This document shows, in pieces, positions 12,127 to 25,800 of a stretch of 64,000 nt of DNA (position 1 is the stretch's first letter; every line of letters starts with the position of its first letter). Source of the stretch: Anisakis pegreffii (taxonomy: Eukaryota > Nematoda > Chromadorea > Rhabditida > Anisakidae); assembly GCA_035041965.1 (NCBI GenBank), contig JAPYMA010001360.1, forward strand, positions 20,612 through 84,611, read 5' to 3'. A model generated the notes under the pieces. The model searched no databases and was not told the origin of the DNA. It worked only from the letters and a program-made list of their open reading frames with translations. The position numbers and the translations under genes are program-made.

Positions 12127-13622
12127 TTAAATTAGCGAAAACAACAAATCACTGGTAGCGAAGAAATCTTGCGGTTTGAATGGAAATCCACAGCGCACAT
12201 GGAAACTAATCGTCGAGTTGAGACATTCACCACTCCGCCACAAATACATATCGTCACCAGCTTTAGTGACACCGTAATTGAAGAACTGATTACATTTGTG
12301 ATTATTGGTCGGAATTTTTGCCAATATATCATTATCGTCTGCGCCTTGACACATCAACGGACACAGATTTCGGATGTTCTGTAAATTTTGAGTGAACTGG
12401 ATTGCTTCAGAGTCATGCATAACAAACTAAACACAACATCTTGTCAAAATATCTTGTGATCCTGGTGGCGTACTTGATTATGAGTTTGTTCACTCTGATT
12501 GAGAATGCACTGAAATGAATGGAACGAAGATAAAATTGGGACTGTTAGTGGCTGTTGTGTTACACTATCGAATGTTGCGCTGTAGTTGATTAGTGTTCTA
12601 TGATGGAATTTAGGAATGCGCTCAGGTTAAATGTTATATAGGAAAACACGAAACAGTGAAATTCAAAAATAAAATGTATCATCTATTTCATCAATTCTCA
12701 CTTCTTACAATTAGAAAGCATTTGTTTCAATTCAGTTTTTGTCCCATAAGAAATTCATTAAGTTTGGAATGGTTTCAAACTGTCAACAAATTTATGCCAA
12801 TGCAAATAATCTACGCATAGTTGAACAATTGCGAATTGATTTTGCAATTAAGTCAGGATTATAGATGGTCAATGTGAGCAATTTTGCTCGAACACTGCAA
12901 TCCTCTGATAGCATCCTCTGATCCTCTTATAGCATCAAAGCAACTAACAAAAGTTCGCATGACAGATATGATGCAATCAAGAAAATGTACTGATAACGTT
13001 TGCATTACAAATAAAACGCTATCAGTGAATCAGTCGATCAATCGAGTTGACAATACGAATAACTGACTGACGAATGAACTTACTCGGACTGCAGGAACGA
13101 ACTCATCGAAGCATCCATCACCAAAATCTGTATTTTTCATATTAGTACGAAGTGCACACTCAGTCATATCTTTCTTGTCCTCAGAACGTGCACATTCAAC
13201 GCTACGTTTCTCTTGAAATCAGTTCACAATCACACAATTATCTTCCCGTGTTTCATAAGCAACATCATCAATACAGTTCATGAGCACTCAAAATTTCCAC
13301 ATCACAAACTTTCAATCAGCTACATTCATGAATTGCACCGTAAGCGCATTTCGATAGCGATAGCATTATTTGTCCAGAACAGAAATTTTGAATTATCATC
13401 ATTGAAGTGCTTAATTTCATGGAAATGCTTCGAACAATTCTGGTGATTGTGCATTGAGTGTAATCATTTGCTAGCATTCGATTAAATGAGAAAACTTATG
13501 TAAGATATCTGATAAAGTTGGTGTAACTTACGCCAGTGATAGGTAACTGTCTTATAATCGTCCTTAAGTGGATATGCAACAGTGCAAACGGTACAAACGA
13601 CTAATAAAAGTGCGTAACGCAT
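12127..13622 (-). CDS. Secreted cysteine-rich protein, 172 residues, 3 exons
   Basis: Exons on the minus strand are 13622-13532, 13211-13084 and 12426-12127, joined in phases 1 and 0. The start codon is followed by a clear signal peptide (MRYALLLVVCTVCTVA), then a short acidic segment and a Lys-Arg pair in QKRSVEC that could be a processing site. The mature part has eight cysteines, an even number suited to four disulfides, and one N-glycosylation sequon in ECLNSTIS. Donors are GTAAGT-type and acceptors end in TTCAAG and GTTTAG. I do not recognise the family; small secreted Cys-rich proteins of this size are common in nematodes, so any named role would be a guess. The last ten residues (SDLLFSLI) look less protein-like, so the final exon could end earlier in a further splice. 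Confidence 0.65.
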
Positions 13623-16600
13623 TATTTTGACGCTGAAAAAGAATCATTTCACACATTCTTAGTCGATTTTTTCAAAGTGACCAACGTTTAACATTATCAA
13701 TTTTTAGCGAAAAACAGATCCACTAAAAAAAACTGCAGTGAAATTCTTTCAAAAAGTGCTAGCTCGTTGGAATTTGGAAGATCAACGATAATTGCGAAGG
13801 ATAATCAAGATGATAGCAAAGAAAACATGCCGATGACACTATACATCAATTAAGATGAGCGGACAATTTTATAGACGAGATAACGCGATCGTTTGAACGG
13901 ATGAGCTGAGCCGGTTTTACGGAATATCAGTGTCGCACTTGACCCGACCGAACAGATCCACCCTAAACCGCCACTGAATGGCAGACGGTTTACAAATCTA
14001 TGATTTATGGCTGTTACATCCGCAGTGGTTACATCCGTGGTGGTGGTCATGCTCTGCAATCAGATTCACACGTCTATTCGGACGACGGAATCAGATTCAC
14101 ACTCTTGTTGATGGTGAAATAAGATTGTTCAGGTGCTGAATGCTCTTTCACAATAATCTCCATGGATAATATCAAAGAGCCTTTCGAGGAGGTCGAGATC
14201 AAATCCAGAATCACATAAGAACTTTGAAACAACTCCATCTCAATTACCACTAAACGTAGTGAATTTATACGGTGATGCGAAGATCATTTCAATGATTGGT
14301 TGAAACGCATTGTCGACAGACAAGATCATATCACAAGCGATGATTTTTGTTAATGTCCTCAACCCCTTTCTTTTATAAATGTGAGCAGCTTCACTGAGGT
14401 TGATGTGATTGAGTGACGAAGTATCATGTTCCGTTTTCCATTTCAAATAATAGAATGGCAAACAGACGTGCGTATTAGAAGCCACAATCGGATGTTGATG
14501 GACGTATCATCTTCTAATTGCCCGAGGCGAAAACGAATGCACACTAGGAGGAGTGGTCAAAGGTTGATAATTTCAACAAGAAAGGCGCATTCCAACAAAA
14601 TTGATCATCTCTAAGAGATCGCCAAGCAAAATGATAGCCAATAAATGGACAACATAACAGTGCATTCGATGATCCGTAATTGAGGAATGCGCGAAAAAAA
14701 TTTCCGTTCAAAACAATGAATACATAGGAAACGAGGTGAACGAATGATGAATGTAAAAACAAGTGAATTGCGATGTAAAACTGACGATATTTCAGTTGAA
14801 TCAATTCATTATAATTACGAGGAAGTCTTTCAGTGGGTTCATCATCGCTGGTGCCATAAATCAATTTTGAGCTGTAGTGGCGGATGCAACCGTCAAATGC
14901 AAATCGATGAAAGTAGAAAGGAATGAAATCTAGAGATTTGTTGTTATCATATCGAAACGATGTGTTCTTGACGATGCACCTATTGGAATAAGCTCCTTGG
15001 AAGGATAATGATTACAATCGCGACCGTCCGAAAAACCACTGATAACTATCAGCGGGTCTCATTATAACGCTGTTATTATGATGAATGAATTTTACCTATA
15101 ATATTGCAAATTATGACATATTGGTTAATTTTTAAGGCGAATGATTCAGAAATGAGGTGTCTTTTTGGAGACAACTATCGAATTTCGGTGTGTAAGAGCA
15201 AATATGCTCTAGACCGCATTGCTCGTTGATATGTGTTAGATTGTGGAATATGCCTAACGATGAAAAATTTGGATTAGATGACTTGAGGTGATTGCGAAGC
15301 GATTTCGTTCCAAAATGATTGGTTCGATAACATTGATTGCACGACCGAAGCCGTTTTCTTTATATAATCCCGTTGGAAGACACGAGAGAATATTTTGAGA
15401 ATGATTTTACTTGGTAATTTTTGTTGGTATAATGATAGTCAATGCAACACATGAAGGAAAATGCGGGGTGAAACAGCGAAAATAAAGTTTATTTGGAGAA
15501 CATGAATACAATTGAAGTCCATAAAACAGTGAATATAGACCTACTCGTACCTAACGATCGGTGCTGTGGAGGAGTTTTGAAGGGAACAAAAATGAAATCA
15601 CGCAAACATTTATCAAGAACCTGAAAAGTAATGATAGAGCGGAAAAAGAAAAATTGCAGCAATCAAATGGGATCTGAAACATGTGATCGTGAGTGCTTCT
15701 CGAAAAAAATCACTTTATGCAAATCAAAATAATTACATCTGACGAGAGTGCGTCGAGCAAAATCATTCTATTGTCGAGATCATTTATTGTTAGTAATTGA
15801 ATTTTGTGCATGCTATGAGTTAGGGCATCAGCAATGAATTGTACTTTTTAAGTTGTGTGTTAGAATGAGAAATGTTCTCGTGACGAAATTAATGTTACGA
15901 ACATTACGACAGGTCCACCTATTTACCACTGAAAGTGAATTGCTTAAGTGCTCGTAAACAGATTCAACAACAAATAGAATTCGAAAGCTTTGAATGATTC
16001 ATATGAAAGCGATTGAATGAAAATACTCGATCTCAAGGAGCACGCGATAAGTGTGAGTCGATTATCAACACGAATGAAAGAATCGAATCAGAAATATTTA
16101 CAATTAGCAAATAATAATTAACATCTTCCAAAACTAAAAATGAAATTCTAAACTATGGAACATTCCGTTTTTAGAAGAGAAACCTATTTCACATGCAAAT
16201 TACAGACCGGAAGAAGATGAAATTCCTGCCAATTTTAAACTAAATATGGATAATTTATGATCAAGAATAAACTGACATGGAATTCTCTCTCTCAAAAAAA
16301 CTGAGTTCTTTGCCAGCAAAATCAAGCGCTGAATAGAGGTAGCAATATGATTGCAATAACCCCAGATGATTTGTCGGTTCCCTATTAAAGTTTTAATTAT
16401 TCGCGAAGAATCTGATTAGTTTTTACAATAGATACACTTGAAATATTGTGCGATTTTCAGCTTTAAAACAAGCAACTGAGATCATCGGCTATGAATGATT
16501 TTGAGATCAGCACCATCATTATTATTATTTTAATAATGAGGTGGTCTATTAAAGAACGTATCTGAGTGATATGAAGAGATACTTTACACATGAAACGATT

Positions 16601-16850
16601 TTCACTCATAAAATTCACATGAACATAGTGAAAAAGCTCTTTCAGATGGAGCATACGCTATGGTGTAAAATTGGAATAAAACAAGGTTTTGATCGAATTC
16701 ATCATCACAAAACAGTACTCTGAACATTGAACGGATAAACGAAATGCCCATTATGAATATAAGTTTCGATTGAACTTGTGTGGATCGCTGGAATAGCGTC
16801 GAGTGAATTCGAAACAAACGAAGTGATACTCTACTAAAATCCATCCAAAT
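13623..16850. other. Mostly non-genic between two minus-strand genes
   Basis: I see no complete gene. One possible minus-strand exon is listed at 14724-14929. Another protein-like minus frame lies at 14240-14485 without good splice context. The rest holds nothing I can name. Upstream control sequences of the secreted protein gene would lie just above 13622. Confidence 0.35.
14724..14929 (-). CDS. Isolated candidate exon, unknown protein
   Basis: Open on the minus strand between an acceptor ending CTCTAG and a possible GTATTC donor. It reads a charged segment (YGTSDDEPTERLPRNYNELI) followed by an aromatic, partly hydrophobic stretch. Composition is more protein-like than the surrounding DNA. 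No partner exon with matching phase was found, so it may be a relic or a chance frame. Confidence 0.2.
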
Positions 16851-19800
16851 TCAACACATCAGTGACTGCGCTTCAGCATTTTTCGAGAACGATGCTGATA
16901 GACCACTAAAACTGTGCTTGCTCAGCCTTGTCGACTCAGTATCTGGATCACTTGATTGAGCTGAAAAGTATACTTGAATTTTGGATAAGTTTTTCAGTTC
17001 AATCACACGTTCTTTTTCAGTTAGTAAATGCGAAAATTCAAATGCGAAAGCTTTAGTATGAAGAGAAAAAAGCATCGTTATTTTACGAGCTGGAAAATAC
17101 AGAATCCCTCTCTGCGTTCAGTACCCTCTGATTCGTTATCAATGAACCGTAGGTTTTTTGAGGCATCGATTCAATCGACTCAAAACGTGAATTGGCAATG
17201 AGAATTTAATAATTCAAGATTCAGCGCACAAAAAAGATACCATTTCGTTTTCGATTGATTGATAAGAGTCTCGCAACTATGCAGCTATTTAGGTTTTTCT
17301 ACGAATAGTACCAAAATTCAAAGGGAATAAGGGCGTTTTATTTCGACTTTATTCAATAAATGGATGATGTCAGAATTTAATCAGCTCGAACCTTCGTAAA
17401 AAAGTTAGTTCTCATCTGAGCTAAGCCACTTTTTAATTATCATTTCGTCATGAACCAGCGATTTTCCACGGAAAACATGCACATATGTAATTTTCTTGAT
17501 GGAATCGATAACGTCAAAAGACCATTTTATCGTTTTTAGTTGCCATTCGCAACGAATTACTCATCAACTGTAATTTCCACATGAAAATCATTTAAGATAA
17601 CGAAATTTTGATGCTTTTACTGATTGAAAATATCCGTTGCTCTGCACTGTATTATTGATAAGCGATATTTATGGATTCTGCGTGGTGAATTGATCGAATG
17701 AAGAGATCGTATTAATTTTTGATTATAGCAAAAAATGTGGCCAGGAATTGTGAAATATCATTGTTAAAAAGCGTTGCTAAAAAATGGTGGAAGAGGGTGT
17801 TCAGTTTTGCAAATTTTCATCTCCCATGTGGTGTCATTAATATGATTAGCGGCTAAGAAAATGATTTTTATGCTCGAGCTGTTGATCGTGGACAGAATGG
17901 GAATAATTAAGTGCTTTTTTATGATTCGTTTTATAGCTCGATGATGACCAGGATAACACGACAGCTAGCCACTGCTCTGTGATGGATTACGAGCATACTC
18001 TCCATCCGACTGATTCGCAGAACGATTCTGTTTCAAGAAAAAAACAACAACAACGACTATGTGTTGACGATGAACACAATGTAATACAATAAGTAACGGT
18101 AATACAATAATTAACGGTAATAAGACATAAACAGGAGTTGTATAATTCGCAACGTTCACATACCATTGAATGAGCGAGTTCTCCTAGCCGTACATCGATA
18201 CCGACCTTCGAAAGTGTTTCCGAACAGCGAAATTGTGGAGTCGAATTTGCTCGAACATTCTTGCATTGGGACGGATGGGCATTGAGTTGAGCATTGATGC
18301 GTTTGTGAGTGTGTTTGTTGCTGTTGGGGATATGCAGTTGCAGGTGAGCATGGCTGGAATGAAACTTTATTAAAAAATTACGTTCGGTTCTTTTTTTGAA
18401 CACTGAATGCGATCAATAATGGCTTTTTGATACGACGTCAATCCAGAATGTTTTCACTGAGTAAGAGGCGAGCTGAGTCATACTAAATACTGATATTGAA
18501 TTTTGCCATCATTTGCATGAATTTAACGAACACACTTCATAACAAACAAATCACAAAATGTAATTAATCAACGATAAATTACATTTTGCGCAGCAATTCC
18601 GTTTGGCTCTAATGAATGTGATGCGTCAACGTTGAATCGCCTAACGTTCGATTCCTGATGAGTTACTTGAATGAAACATAACATCATGATTAGCATGAAC
18701 AGCGTACAATTAAGCACTGATCAAATGTGATAGCAAATAGAGAAGTGGGCTGTTGACCTTTGAGGAATTTCGAAGTGTGGCAAAACGAATGAATGCAAGC
18801 ACACTGGAACGAATGTGTGCTAAGCGCAGGGCATATATGAATGGGTTTATGGCCAATTTGATCATCACCTGAAATGGAACCATTATTACGCTAATTCAGT
18901 GGTTCTCACGTTCGGGTACTCCATTACCCTTTTGACGATCTAGAAGGCCGCTATTAACCCCACCCCCCCCCTGATACAAGAAGTTATAGAGTGTATTTGA
19001 TAGAATGAGAATTTGACTTTAATTGTTGAGCGAATTGAATGAGAAATTAGCAAAAGAGAACACTTTTAGTGATAAAAGCTATGAGAACGATTATAGCAGC
19101 AAGGAACAGAATGAAAACCCTATTAAAAGGAACGAAAACTCTGTTTGGTCCGGTCGAATAAATGATACTCAGAAAACGGGAGAATGAAGAGTGTTGCCAT
19201 CAACCAACCGCATTTACATACCCGAGTTAAAAAACACCTTCACAATGGCGTTCTATCATAACATAACAACTGCACAAAATACTAATTTCCGGACCCCATC
19301 CATTACCCCTTCACACCTCAAAATTACTAAAAATGGGTAATTTCACCCCTGTGAGAACCCCTGCACTAGTTGATAAGGTCAATAAACTATGCTTAGACTG
19401 TCACATATCCCAAATTTTAATCAAAATTTTGAAAAAATGACAGCAATGCCAAAAACAATTGATTGTAATCAAGACTTTACCAGTCCATTAACTGTAGAGT
19501 TGATATAGAATCCAACATAAAAGTCAACACTTTCACCGTATATAAATGTACATCCATGAAGACAAACCAACGCAAAATACAGCACACAAACACCCCATGA
19601 CAACGAAAACGTACCGACAATCAACAGAGTGGTCCACACCAGCTTAATTTTACCTTGAAGTTGACTTCGAGTTCCCTGCGTCTTCCTGAAATCCCTTAAC
19701 AAACGGACTACCGTTTAGATTTCTCTAGGTTGATATTTATAATTCAAAAGAAGCAATTAAATTCCTCAACAAGTCGTGATTCTGTTACGTTTTTTTTTTG

Positions 19801-22800
19801 CAAGATTGGACACTTGCAGAGCATTTTCATTCTTATTATCCATTGCAACGGTGTTTTTGAGGGAGAAAAGGACAGCAAACCTATCGGTTTCAAAAGACGA
19901 AACTAACCTCAAAACGTCATTCGAGTACTGCACTTTCGCTTTGAACAACGTGAATAAAATCATACCATAAATAGTGAGTGTGGCAAATAGAGGTACCATG
20001 AAAATTATGAAAACCGTCAATCTGAACAAGTTCGGTGTTTGAGTGATGTGTACAATTTTAATTCTATTACCGTGCGAGTTTCAGAAGATTCTTCATTATG
20101 CTATTATCGAACCCGTCTCAACTGCATTAAAATGTTTATGAGTTTGAGCAGTCCATAAAACTAATGTTATAATAAGATGCTTGAAAAGTGGTACTTCATC
20201 AGCGAAATACCACACAAGAACAGATATTTGAATAAATACCTAAACGGTAGTCGTAAATAGAATCGATGATGACACATTGGATGTCGTAAACCATCATTCT
20301 CGAAGGCAAGAAACCATGATAAGGTGAAGAATACGGGTGCTAACCACAAGATTATAATTGTGGCACGAATTCGTTTCGTTGTCATCAGCACCTTGAATTC
20401 ATTTCTCATACAATTAGACCATATATTGTCGTCACTTACTATTAGAAGCAGCATTTTAACGCTTATGACGACATTAATTGTAAGAATTATCTTATTAACA
20501 ATACCGAGAGGGTTCAGTGCGATCAGAACTGGAGGTCGGTTCATCATGCAGAAACCATGTTTTTTTTTCTCGTCTGTTGTAAATTTATTTTCAACCAATT
20601 ATATTTCAATTTTTTTTCAAACCTACTGACTGCTTGTGTGCATTCACTCATTCACTAAGCGTTTGGCTGGCTCTTCAACGGTTGAATCAAACTGACATAT
20701 TTTTTTGCTCGTTTGGCTCTTTATGTGAATTGGACAAACATATTTTACGGAGAATTTCAGTTCTAGATTCTAATGCTGAGAGGTGGTATACCCCTTAAAT
20801 GCAAGAATTTTGCTACTTAAAGCGGACCTCTAAATATGTTAACCCTGATTTTTCAATTTCTCACAACTTGTTGATGGATGCAAATGATGCTAATGAACAT
20901 ATACAAACGGCCACCACCGTATACTCAAGGCTATATTCTTCCACATATATGCATTTATCTCACATTTTTCTTCATTGATATTTTTTCTCCATTTCGTGCA
21001 TTCCCTTCTCTGTTCACTTGGCACAATGAAATCATGAATTCAGAAAACATGAAACTGCAATTATTCTCGAATGGCACTTTTTGTTGTTGAATTCGCGTTT
21101 CTTCGATAGGAAAACGGTTCAGCAGACCGGAAAGTTCATTCACCACAAAAAAGATTCAGAATCTGTCACCGTTGTGAAGGTGCTAAACGTAGAACTGACT
21201 GAATTTACTGAACAGGTGACAGCGCAGAAATCACCTTATATTTAAGTGGCCAAGTGATTCCAACGAATTGATTGATCGCGAGTGCGAACAAATGCAAATC
21301 CGAGGTGAGCATTCCACCGATTCGAAACACCTCCAATATTGCCGCGAAACAATCACTCTTCTTACGGATGCGGATTACCACAGTTAGGTAACTATTCACT
21401 ATCAGTCCTGTCAATTATATCAGCTTTCATTTAATCCGTTTCGTCATCACAAAATAAACTATGACCGTGATGAACACTCGAGCATTTTTCAAAATCCTTC
21501 ACAAATCAACTAATTCAACTTGGAATTCACTTGGATATTCACAACTGTGAATGAGTAGGCGAAAATTTTCAAACGAACGACAGCAACAATTGATTTATCA
21601 GGAGTTAGGCAATGGCTGCATACCACTAAATTCAATTCTCAAAATTGGCATCCAATGCGAGTGCAATTGATGGGTGCTTGTGTAGCGTGTGCAATTGCTA
21701 ATTCGTTAAAAGACTGGAAGGTGAATGACAACAAACTCTGCTTGGAGGAATAATAAACAACCTGCGGTTAATAAGGATGCGGCCCACATATCTGCGGCAG
21801 CAAGTGAAACACACAAACGCAAGTAAGGAGTGACCGGTGGACTTAGCCACGGCGATGAGATCACAATCAATGAATTGCCGATAATAGCAATCTGAATGCA
21901 AAAGTGATTTGATCGTTTTCTTTGAGTTGTTGCTCAAGTTGAAGCTCGAACCCCTCAGCGGGAATTGAATTCATTCACCGAAAAGCATGCGATCATCTCA
22001 TAGTATTCATGCGATAATTTTCGGATGAAGTTGCAACTTTGACGATAAAATGATTAAATGAACTAGTTAATCTTTAGATGGATGCATGTGAAACATGCAG
22101 TTTATGTCGATAAGCTAATGAACTGCTGATTGTTTACGTTGTGAGAACTGTTCACTAGAACTGGAATAGTGAAGGATAACTTAATTGATTGGAACAGATG
22201 TCTTATTTTGTTGATCAGCTTCATAGAAGCAACTAATCATCTGTTTTCTCTATTTTATATCGACAAACAAGAACAAAACGATCTGCATTCATGATAGAAT
22301 ACGTACGATGATTGAACTGACTAACCATGAGAATAGAAATCATCAGAGGAACGAGCCATATGTACGTTTCTCGTACGAAAGTGATTTGTGGATGCTCAGT
22401 TATGATTGCTCGCGATGTGCTAGTTGGAATCGATGAATATGCTGTTTTATAGACAACGTCTGAAAGCTTGCTTCTTTATTCATAAACAAGAATTCAGTAT
22501 GTATCCCTTTCCAATGCTTTTGTCGAATTTGACTGACGTTTCACAATTAGTTTCAAACAAAAACATCGTAAAATATCGAAGAACATTTGAAAACATTGTT
22601 TAGATTGATACACATACCCGCCCGGTAAATAATGTGTGCATCTGCGCAATTGAATCATTGCAACAATTAACAACTAATTCAAAATTGGATTTGTTATGTG
22701 TGCTTTGTATCTAATCAACGAAGAAGGTCGACTTTCTTCAACAGTTCACAATGAATAACAACAGAAACAACAATGTTCAATCTGAACAAATAATCATTTT

Positions 22801-22855
22801 ACTTACCAATACCACTCAGCGCAGTAGTGGTCAACGGGAACGAAGTTGAGTTCAT
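16851..22855 (-). CDS. Rhodopsin-type orphan GPCR, 449 residues, 10 exons
   Basis: Seven-transmembrane receptor. Minus-strand exons: 22855-22807, 22441-22326, 21891-21762, 21407-21235, 20391-20240, 20021-19908, 19685-19481, 18868-18758, 18353-18164 and 16960-16851; every junction phase agrees (1350 nt). The N-terminus starts MNSTSF with an N-glycosylation sequon. TM1 has the class A Gly-Asn pair (IAIIGNSLIVI) and TM2 the Asp in LAAADMWAA. TM3 begins at the conserved Cys (SDCFAAI), paired with Cys in HPMCHHRF of loop 2. ICL2 reads WPLKYKVLMTTKR, TM4 has ILWLAP and TM5 a Pro. TM7 has NPFIY. The DRY position is NQF, and TM6 has SWGV where CWxP is usual. The C-tail has a Gln run and is Ser-rich. 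Ligand unknown; a neuropeptide- or amine-like receptor is possible. The reading frame of the tail exon 18353-18164 was chosen because it alone links both neighbours. Confidence 0.83.
18897..19363. mobile_element. hAT-type MITE inside a GPCR intron (467 bp)
   Basis: The ends read CAGTGGTTCTCAC and, inverted, CAGGGGTTCTCAC (12 of 13 match). They are flanked by imperfect 8-bp duplications, CGCTAATT and CACTAGTT. The CAG-GGTTCTCA end and 8-bp target duplication are typical of hAT-superfamily elements. No transposase frame is present, so it is non-autonomous. It lies in the intron between the TM6-TM7 and TM7 exons of the receptor. Related copies are at 31782-32361 and 49650-49861. Confidence 0.75.
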
Positions 22856-25800
22856 GAGTGAGCGAACGATTCAATGTTTATCACATTAACAACAACATTC
22901 TCGAATAGCCTAACTTAATCACTGAGTGAAACAGGCAATATGAATAGTTCGATTACTCGTTCTTGTCACTCTCAAACTGAAACGATACACTGATGAATTA
23001 TTAGCTGTTAGCTTTTTACCTATTGTTCTCTTGTAATGTAGTGTGGCTATTGCGTGTGAAACAAGCAGTTATAATTTGAAGCGTTGCATAAACATAAAGT
23101 TCAACATAAGTTCACGTTGCCATCTAAGAAGTATTCATCGCAAATCACTTATTCTTAAATGATTAACTCTACGATAACTATACACGAATTGAATCACTGA
23201 ATGCAGGTATAATTAAGATAAATTCACTAATTAATCGTGACCGATCGAGAGACATGTTGAAGTGATGTGAAAATGTGAAGTGTGAAGGTAACTGAATGAC
23301 GAACTGATGAATTAATCAGCTGACGAAAAATCAGGCAGCATTGCAAATTGAATGTCCGATGAACATTCGAACATTTGGAATTGAGATTTCAAGGGAGTGG
23401 ATGTTTTACACACCTTTCAGGGATTTCCAAGGGCAAGGACATAGCTCAGCAGTGATGCGCGCAGCTAATCCCACAATGGTCGGTTGCCGAACATGTCGTT
23501 TCATTCTGCATTGACAGCGCCAGTGTAACCCCGCATTCTGTTCCTGCTATCGTCTTTGTCAAATTCGAAAATCTGGGACCGTCATTAAAAATTAGTCGGT
23601 TATTGCTCCGTCATAACTAACTGAGTCACGATTCTCTGATCAGCAAAGAGATCATAAGAGGATTTCAACATTGGCTATTTAAGTGAACACTGTTTCCATG
23701 TAAGTGCAATCAAAGAAGTGTGAAGAGGTTCCTGATGACTTGATAAATGAGACTGATTCATCCTAGAATGTTGTAAACAGTGGACTCGGATGGAAGGCAG
23801 ACAGACCACCGATTCGAACGTTATTTTAGAGGATCGATTGCAGTATATTCAGTTCTATGATTATGAGGTATCTTGAAAGTGTTACATATGTTTTTATTAC
23901 GTAAAGCATATCGATGTATGAATATATCAATGGCCATGTATGCATGTTCATAGCAAAATCTATCATATACGAGTGCATTAACAGTACCAGATGATAACAA
24001 TGGTAATGACAAACACTATGGTGTTATTAATGAGTATTCATAATCAACGTTCAATTGAAAATAATAATGAGCACGTATTGATAAATGTTCGTTAATGTGA
24101 CGAAATTCGATGACCATATTGCCGCCGATATCTTAATTCAACAGTGAATATTAGTGAACCACAATCTGAACTCTATAAGCAAAATTTTTCAATTATTAGC
24201 ATGACGAATTATTTGAGTCAAACTGAAAATGAATTCATTCGATTATCATTTGCACGCGTCATATTCAGCTTAATTAAGAAGGAAAGCGGAGCACAACTGT
24301 GGTCGGATGGTAGAAATGAACATCACGACACAAAAGCACTTCCTGATCGATAAGTTCACTGCAAATGCTGTGCAAAATTAATTCGTGTGAATCACTAAGC
24401 GAATTTTCCTCATTTCAAGTGATTGAACGAACTTGCGAAAAGCTTGAGAGGTAACTGATGTTTGTAGCGTTATATGCCATCATCAATAATGAAATCAAAC
24501 TCATATGATGAATACAATTTCAACATGAAGGGAAGAAACGATAGGAGTTGATGAACTGAAAACTTGATTGTATTATTGAGAATATGACGGATTCAATATC
24601 GAATGTAAACGGAAACGGTGGCATGAAGATATTGAGCTAATGGATTAGCTCAATGGCGCGATGAATACCAATCATTCATATCTGCTTGTTCAAAATATAA
24701 TCATTTTGATCAACAATGCACATCGCACACATTCCTCATTCATTTAGCGGGAGACTCGTTTGCAGCGTGAAAGCTCAATGAGATCATTACGAATAACTTG
24801 TCAGCATAATTAATGACTGACAAAAAGTGAACAGGGACTATCATGAGAATGATGGTGGATCGTAATACTTCTCACATATACATACGTGTCTTGTTAGCGA
24901 ATACAAATTGCATGCATGCATAAGTTATTTCGAACGTTCTTGAAACTTCAACATGTGCGTATGCACCTACATATTTATTGCATTAGAAAGTCTCTGGAAT
25001 TAATTCGCCATCTTTTTTCATTTCTTACAGAACGTTTTCGTTGAGAGGAAATTGACGTTCATTTTGGACGTTTTGTCGCGACCATGAAACGCAACCTCTG
25101 CTGGTTGCAGTAAGCAGTTTATATCATTGTCGAGATGATTTTTCTGCCGGTTGATACCTACCATCGTGGATGCGTAGTCATTCATTAGATTAACAGGACG
25201 AAAGGAATGACGCACAGTTGTTTGTTAACTATCTCTTGTCGTCCTTCTGAAACCTCTAGAGCAAAATCATTTGGTCCAAAATGCAACGGTGAACTATGGA
25301 ATAGCAATAAAAATATCTTCTCAAGAGGAAAAAATTGAGCAGAGTAATAGGACAAGAGCATGGAAATAACTGAAGCGAAACACCTAAAGCAGGATGAATT
25401 ACATGAAGGAAGGAATGAACAAATGTGCTGCACTCTTGATGAGAATTCGAAGGGACGTAGTTCAAGTGAAGTGTAAATGCAACAAGACGTCGTCAGTCAA
25501 TGAAGTTTACGGTCAATTCGTGCGCCATCACGATGCTTCCAATGGAGACATGCAAAATACACCATAAATATTGCGTTCTGAAATGAACGCGATTCTCGTC
25601 AGCGATGAGATGTCGTCAGTTGCATTAGTGACAGCTGATTAGAAATAGATCCAGCTTCTGATGTTGTGCTGTTGTTGTTGTTTCGTAATATGTTCTGGTA
25701 ATCATGCTCATCAACATGCACTAAATGTCCAGCACTAATTCTATGCTTATTATGATCACTCAAGCCGTTACCATCACAGGCAAATGGAGTGAGTTGATGA

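Noticed and set aside
13850..14059. Minus-strand Thr/Val-rich open frame
   Set aside because: No start context, no partner exon and repeat-like composition.
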